DNA of 49,056 bases from Syntrophobacteraceae bacterium (GTDB lineage Bacteria > Desulfobacterota > Syntrophobacteria > Syntrophobacterales > Syntrophobacteraceae). A model generated the notes under the pieces. That model saw only the letters and a list, made by a program, of their open reading frames with translations, ran no database searches and had not been told where the DNA came from. Below are positions 48,101 through 49,056 of this stretch, piece after piece (within the stretch, counting starts at the first letter, position 1; the number at the start of each line of letters is the position of its first letter). The position numbers were made by a program, and so were the translations under genes. Location: positions 1-49,056 of the forward strand of contig JAGPLX010000017.1 of the NCBI GenBank assembly GCA_018053185.1, read 5' to 3'.

Positions 48101-48619
48101 TCATGAGCTTCTTTCGGTCGGGACACTCGCCGAGGCTCGGCGGGTGTCCCGAATCTTCATTGCTGGACAAGGATTCGGCTCCTTACCCATTACCGCATTC
48201 CTTGGACACACTGCGTCGACGATGGCTCTTTTCAACGCGGGGGTGGGCATCCATTTGTACTCATACTCGTATTGCCGCTGGAAAAACGACTCCTTCGCCT
48301 GGATGACGGAGGGCGATCCTGTTTCCACGCTGACGGAGGGGGCGAACCGGTCCTTGGTCTCCGTTTCCTCGTCATCACTGGCTGCCTCGAGCTGCCCCTC
48401 CTGGTCGAAACTGATGAGAGAATATTGAATGCCGAGGATGGTTACGGGCTCACGGGCCACCAGATCGAGGAAGACGGCGGCGCATCGAACCCCTTTGCCG
48501 GCATATTCCGGCATCCGTTCTCCGGGGTCCCGGTTGATCAATCGTTGATATCGTGCCATTGAAATGCGATGCAATGAATCGTCCTCACCAACGAAGAAGA
48601 TGCGTAGCGCCGTTCCCAT
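48101..48619 (-). CDS. Conserved-looking hypothetical protein
   Basis: A 172-aa product that I cannot assign. The first ~80 residues look well folded: MGTALRIFFVGEDDSLHRISMARYQRL, then MPEYAGKGVRCAAVFLDLV and ILGIQYSLISFDQEGQL. The next part is acidic (DDEETETKD), then a segment KESFFQRQYEYEYKWMPTPALKRAIV, and the last 20 residues are low-quality (read through the hairpin at 48119-48151). ATG 48619 has AGAGGG close before it; the frame is open to 48691. A good promoter lies at 48769-48797. It overlaps no other gene and is convergent with the twin-ribbon gene. Confidence 0.65.
   Translation of the reverse strand: MGTALRIFFVGEDDSLHRISMARYQRLINRDPGERMPEYAGKGVRCAAVFLDLVAREPVTILGIQYSLISFDQEGQLEAASDDEETETKDRFAPSVSVETGSPSVIQAKESFFQRQYEYEYKWMPTPALKRAIVDAVCPRNAVMGKEPNPCPAMKIRDTRRASASVPTERSS
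48119..48151. other. 15-bp perfect-type hairpin at a convergent gene end
   Basis: CGGGACAC (48119-48126) pairs with GTGTCCCG (48144-48151), a T-G wobble follows, then CGCCGA (48128-48133) with TCGGCG (48137-48142) around loop GGC. No T tract follows on either strand. It lies 30 bp after the twin-ribbon stop and inside the last codons of the minus-strand gene. Candidate bidirectional transcript end or RNA-stabilising stem. Confidence 0.7.
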
Positions 48620-48768
48620 AATCCCTCTCATGAATACATTGCCGTGGAGTGCGGCATCCCATGGGTCTGCTGGAACAAAACCCTCCGGCATCCGTTGATT
48701 TTGCGCCGGGTTGGGTATGACGACAAGATCGGGGGGAAATTGTATTTGTCCAATAGCGATGGGATTCG

Positions 48769-48797
48769 AGGATAGGATCTACCGGAGGTATTGTCAA
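48769..48797 (-). promoter_or_regulatory. Putative promoter of the minus-strand hypothetical gene
   Basis: On the minus strand a perfect TTGACA (complement of 48792-48797), 17 bp and TATCCT (complement of 48769-48774; 4 of 6). The 5' leader would be about 145 nt. Confidence 0.55.
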
Positions 48798-48876
48798 GCA
48801 GGTTCAGAAGTCGAGGATTTTGTCCGAGCGAAGACCAGTTTCAGGGGAATTAAACGAAATTTTGAAACTGTATCAA

Positions 48877-48910
48877 TAAAAAGGGCTGCGGCGAATTTGC
48901 CGCAGCCCTT
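48877..48910 (-). terminator. Intrinsic terminator of tRNA-Phe
   Basis: On the minus strand AGGGCTGCGGC and GCCGCAGCCCT form eleven perfect pairs (complement of 48882-48892 and 48899-48909) over a six-base loop, followed by TTTTTATT. It begins 9 bp after the tRNA CCA. Confidence 0.85.
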
Positions 48911-48918
48911 GTCTTTCC

Positions 48919-48994
48919 TGGTGGCGAGGCCCAGAATCGAACTGGGGACACGAGGATTTTCAGTCCACTGCTCTACCGACTGAGCTACCTCGCC
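48919..48994 (-). tRNA. tRNA-Phe (anticodon GAA)
   Basis: Complete cloverleaf with encoded CCA. The acceptor stem is GGCGAGG/CCTCGCC, D arm GCTC/GAGC, T arm CCCAG/CTGGG around TTCGATT. The anticodon loop CTGAAAA gives anticodon GAA (complement of 48959-48961). The anticodon stem is GTGGA/TCCTC, so positions 28 and 42 are a U-U mismatch, where most tRNA-Phe genes have GGGGA/TCCCC. The rest matches the usual bacterial tRNA-Phe closely. Confidence 0.96.
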
Positions 48995-49007
48995 ACAAGC
49001 GCCGCAT

Positions 49008-49037
49008 ATGTTACCGGGTTCCTTGTCAGAGTGTCAA
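49008..49037 (-). promoter_or_regulatory. Putative tRNA-Phe promoter
   Basis: On the minus strand a perfect TTGACA (complement of 49032-49037), 18 bp, TAACAT (complement of 49008-49013), 13 bp before the tRNA 5' end. Confidence 0.6.
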
Positions 49038-49056
49038 GGGATTTCCCGGATTCCGG

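Overview
The window is chromosomal housekeeping DNA from a Gram-negative, GC-rich bacterium, most likely an anaerobic Desulfobacterota (Deltaproteobacteria, Syntrophobacter-like). This is inferred, not searched. Supporting points are an MsbA lipid A flippase, a PBP1B-type bifunctional penicillin-binding protein, a long IF2 with an acidic Ala/Val/Pro linker, the block xseA-xseB-ispA-dxs-tlyA, several J-domain, MJ0042-zinc-ribbon and universal-stress proteins typical of that phylum, and a UbiA/UbiD pair that fits menaquinone synthesis. No rRNA operon, CRISPR array, phage, transposase or toxin-antitoxin module is visible.

Layout. 1-1813: msbA. 1869-2188: a tRNA-Gly(CCC) with its own promoter and terminator, then a second strong terminator directly ahead of rimP. 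2210-14923: a long plus-strand translation and RNA-metabolism block, rimP-nusA-ylxR-infB-DUF503-rbfA-nrnA-truB-rpsO-pnp, followed by an M16 peptidase and a YycJ-like metallo-hydrolase. 15209-17426: a tandem universal stress protein and NudC. 17793-23749: xseA-xseB-ispA-dxs-tlyA-rlmH. 23894-27719: a divergent Nfu protein, then hpt, a zinc-ribbon membrane protein, serS and an IHF-like gene. 27806-31687 (minus): HU, a nucleoside phosphorylase, ligA, acyP and a small membrane protein. 32106-34541: priA. 34724-41622 (minus): a J-domain/MinD fusion ATPase, an RlmD/RumA-type methyltransferase, PBP1B, a TPR lipoprotein and an AI-2E family permease. 42249-46603: ubiA, ubiD, an HD-domain protein and ddl. 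46787-48994: four small or poorly known loci and a tRNA-Phe on the minus strand.

How the genes work together. The first half reproduces the classic nusA-infB operon plan: ribosome maturation (RimP, RbfA), elongation control (NusA), initiation (IF2), tRNA and rRNA modification (TruB, TlyA, RlmH) and RNA decay (NrnA, PNPase). A tRNA gene and tandem terminators sit in front of it, as metY does in enterobacteria. The middle supplies isoprenoid precursors (Dxs, IspA) and DNA repair (XseAB, LigA, PriA). The last third combines cell-wall building (PBP1B, Ddl) with quinone side-chain attachment and decarboxylation (UbiA, UbiD).

The least expected signals are: two copies of a structured intergenic repeat of about 165 bp with terminal inverted repeats and compensatory changes; a J-domain fused to a MinD-like ATPase, preceded by a 626-bp gene-free region rich in inverted repeats; and a 60-residue protein built from two near-identical CxxC ribbons with its own promoter. 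All start sites and family names come from reading the sequence only.
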